Part shown: one piece after another, positions 4,573 through 5,265 of the stretch
How positions within the stretch are numbered: position 1 is the stretch's first letter
Layout: each line of letters begins with the position of its first letter
From: an uncultured Dialister sp.
Lineage (GTDB): Bacteria > Bacillota > Negativicutes > Veillonellales > Dialisteraceae
Reading direction: 5' to 3'
Length of the DNA stretch: 5,265 bases
Assembly (NCBI GenBank): GCA_900545785.1
Contig: URAA01000099.1
Coordinates: 1-5,265 of the forward strand
Made by a program: the position numbers and the translations under genes
Notes under the pieces: generated by a model
Told to the model about the DNA's origin: nothing
The model's input: only the letters and a program-made list of their open reading frames with translations
Database searches by the model: none

Positions 4573-5136
4573 ATGGATTTAAAAAAACTGGAAGAAGCGG
4601 CCCGCCTGATTATAGAGGCCATAGGAGAAGATTCGCAGCGGGAAGGGCTTCTGGAAACACCGAAACGTTTTGCCGATATGATGGCGGAACAGATGGCATA
4701 TGCCGCCGTATCTAACGATGATATTGCAGAAGAATTCAATAAAACATTTGAATCACCGGAAAGTAATATGGTGGTGGTCAAAGATATTTCCCTCTTTTCC
4801 CATTGCGAGCATCATATCGCTTTGATGTACCATATGCATGCCGCCGTCGGATATATTCCGAAAGGGCGTGTGATCGGCCTCTCAAAAATAGCACGCCTTG
4901 CCGATGCCGTTTCCCGCCGTCTTCAGATACAGGAACGGATCGGGACGGATATACGGGACATCATGACGAAAATCACGGGAACGGAAGATGTCATCGTCTT
5001 TCTCGAAGGAGAACATTCCTGCATGACCGCCCGGGGGATCAAGAAACCCGGCGCATTGACGAGGACCGTCGCTGCAGGAGGACGGTTTAAAGACGATACG
5101 GCACTGAGAAATGAATTTTTGGCTCTCATAAAATAA
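4573..5136 (+). CDS. folE: GTP cyclohydrolase I, FolE type
   Basis: FolE hydrolyses GTP to dihydroneopterin triphosphate and formate, the entry step for both queuosine and folate. The 187-residue protein has the zinc site Cys78, His81 and Cys150 (motifs SHCEHH and EGEHSCM) with active-site His80 and His148, the segment GYIPKGRVIGLSK (93-105), RRLQIQERIG (115-124) and the C-terminal TARGIKKPGALTRT (152-165). It is therefore the zinc-dependent type I enzyme, not the FolE2 (type IB) family. ATG 4573 is one base after the queE stop; AAGAGAGG (4557-4564) is a weak ribosome site 8 nt upstream, so coupling to queE is likely. The reading frame runs back to 4510, but that part overlaps queE and lacks family similarity. 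Being last in a preQ1-controlled operon suggests a dedicated role in queuosine synthesis; it may also serve folate if no second copy exists. Confidence 0.96.
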   Translation: MDLKKLEEAARLIIEAIGEDSQREGLLETPKRFADMMAEQMAYAAVSNDDIAEEFNKTFESPESNMVVVKDISLFSHCEHHIALMYHMHAAVGYIPKGRVIGLSKIARLADAVSRRLQIQERIGTDIRDIMTKITGTEDVIVFLEGEHSCMTARGIKKPGALTRTVAAGGRFKDDTALRNEFLALIK

Positions 5137-5180
5137 TAATGTGTAAAAATATCCGGCGGAAAAAATAATCGCCCGAGTGC

Positions 5181-5218
5181 AAGCGGCGAAGGGGAGATCC
5201 TCTTTGCCACTTCTTTTT
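5181..5218 (+). terminator. Terminator of the queCDE-folE operon
   Basis: The arms 5181-5194 and 5199-5212 form a 14-position stem with one C-A mismatch and two G-U pairs, closing an AGAU tetraloop, and CUUUUU follows directly (5213-5218). It lies 44 bp after the folE stop, marking the operon end. Thus queF and the later queuosine genes are not cotranscribed immediately downstream. Confidence 0.9.
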
Positions 5219-5232
5219 AAATATGATATATT
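5204..5232 (+). promoter_or_regulatory. Promoter for a downstream transcript, overlapping the terminator
   Basis: TTGCCA (5204-5209) and TATATT (5227-5232) are exactly 17 bp apart, a good sigma-A-type match. The -35 lies within the 3' arm of the folE terminator. Transcription would begin near 5239, 27 bp before the window edge, so the gene it drives is not visible. Confidence 0.62.
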
Positions 5233-5238
5233 GAAGAC

Positions 5239-5265
5239 AACCCATAGTGTGGTGCTTAACTGAAA
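5239..5265 (+). other. Start of an untranslated leader, possible cobalamin riboswitch
   Basis: The transcript predicted to begin here contains GGTGCTTAACTGAAA (5251-5265). Cobalamin riboswitches often begin with a GGUGC box followed, after a short variable part, by GAAA-AGGGAA. Only the first part could be present, because the window ends, and the match is short. There is no open reading frame in the remaining sequence. Treat as a suggestion only. Confidence 0.25.

Noticed and set aside
1..5265. Mobile elements, CRISPR arrays, tRNA or rRNA genes, toxin-antitoxin or defence genes
   Set aside because: No transposase, long terminal repeats, regular spacer repeats, RNA gene hallmarks or defence-type domains were seen on either strand.

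Overview
The window looks like an ordinary chromosomal segment from a low-to-mid-GC Bacillota (Firmicutes) species. The evidence is strong AGGAGG-type ribosome binding sites, a T-box leader, a preQ1-I riboswitch, A/T-rich intergenic DNA with extended -10 promoters, and a lipoprotein solute-binding protein. The protein style (FolE and QueC variants, diderm-compatible lipoproteins) would fit a Negativicutes or clostridial lineage, but that is inference; no marker gene settles the taxon.

Region 1 (1-1090): a secreted or membrane-anchored alpha/beta hydrolase on the + strand, behind an extended -10 promoter flanked by two inverted repeats. It ends at a hairpin terminator shared with the convergent metQ. 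Region 2 (1057-2248, - strand): a single metQ-type methionine-binding lipoprotein gene behind a complete T-box leader. The leader has an AUG (Met) specifier codon, a UGGU tRNA-end-binding bulge, and mutually exclusive antiterminator and terminator. Region 3 (2286-2681, - strand): a 100-residue protein of unknown function. Region 4 (2724-5218, + strand): a queuosine-precursor operon queC-queD-queE-folE. It has an extended -10 promoter, a preQ1-I riboswitch whose pseudoknot contains part of the queC Shine-Dalgarno sequence, and a strong terminator after folE. Region 5 (5204-5265): a second promoter overlapping that terminator, starting a transcript whose leader is cut by the window edge and whose first bases faintly resemble a cobalamin riboswitch.

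The four operon enzymes make preQ0 from GTP: FolE gives dihydroneopterin triphosphate, QueD gives 6-carboxytetrahydropterin, QueE gives 7-carboxy-7-deazaguanine and QueC gives preQ0. The later steps (QueF, Tgt, QueA, QueG/QueH) are not in the window. PreQ1 made downstream would close the riboswitch and reduce queC translation, a feedback loop. Independently, uncharged tRNA-Met would switch on metQ to scavenge methionine. I see no mobile element, CRISPR array, tRNA or rRNA, and nothing that amounts to a wholly new system; the interest lies in RNA-based regulation, the edge leader and the unknown small protein.
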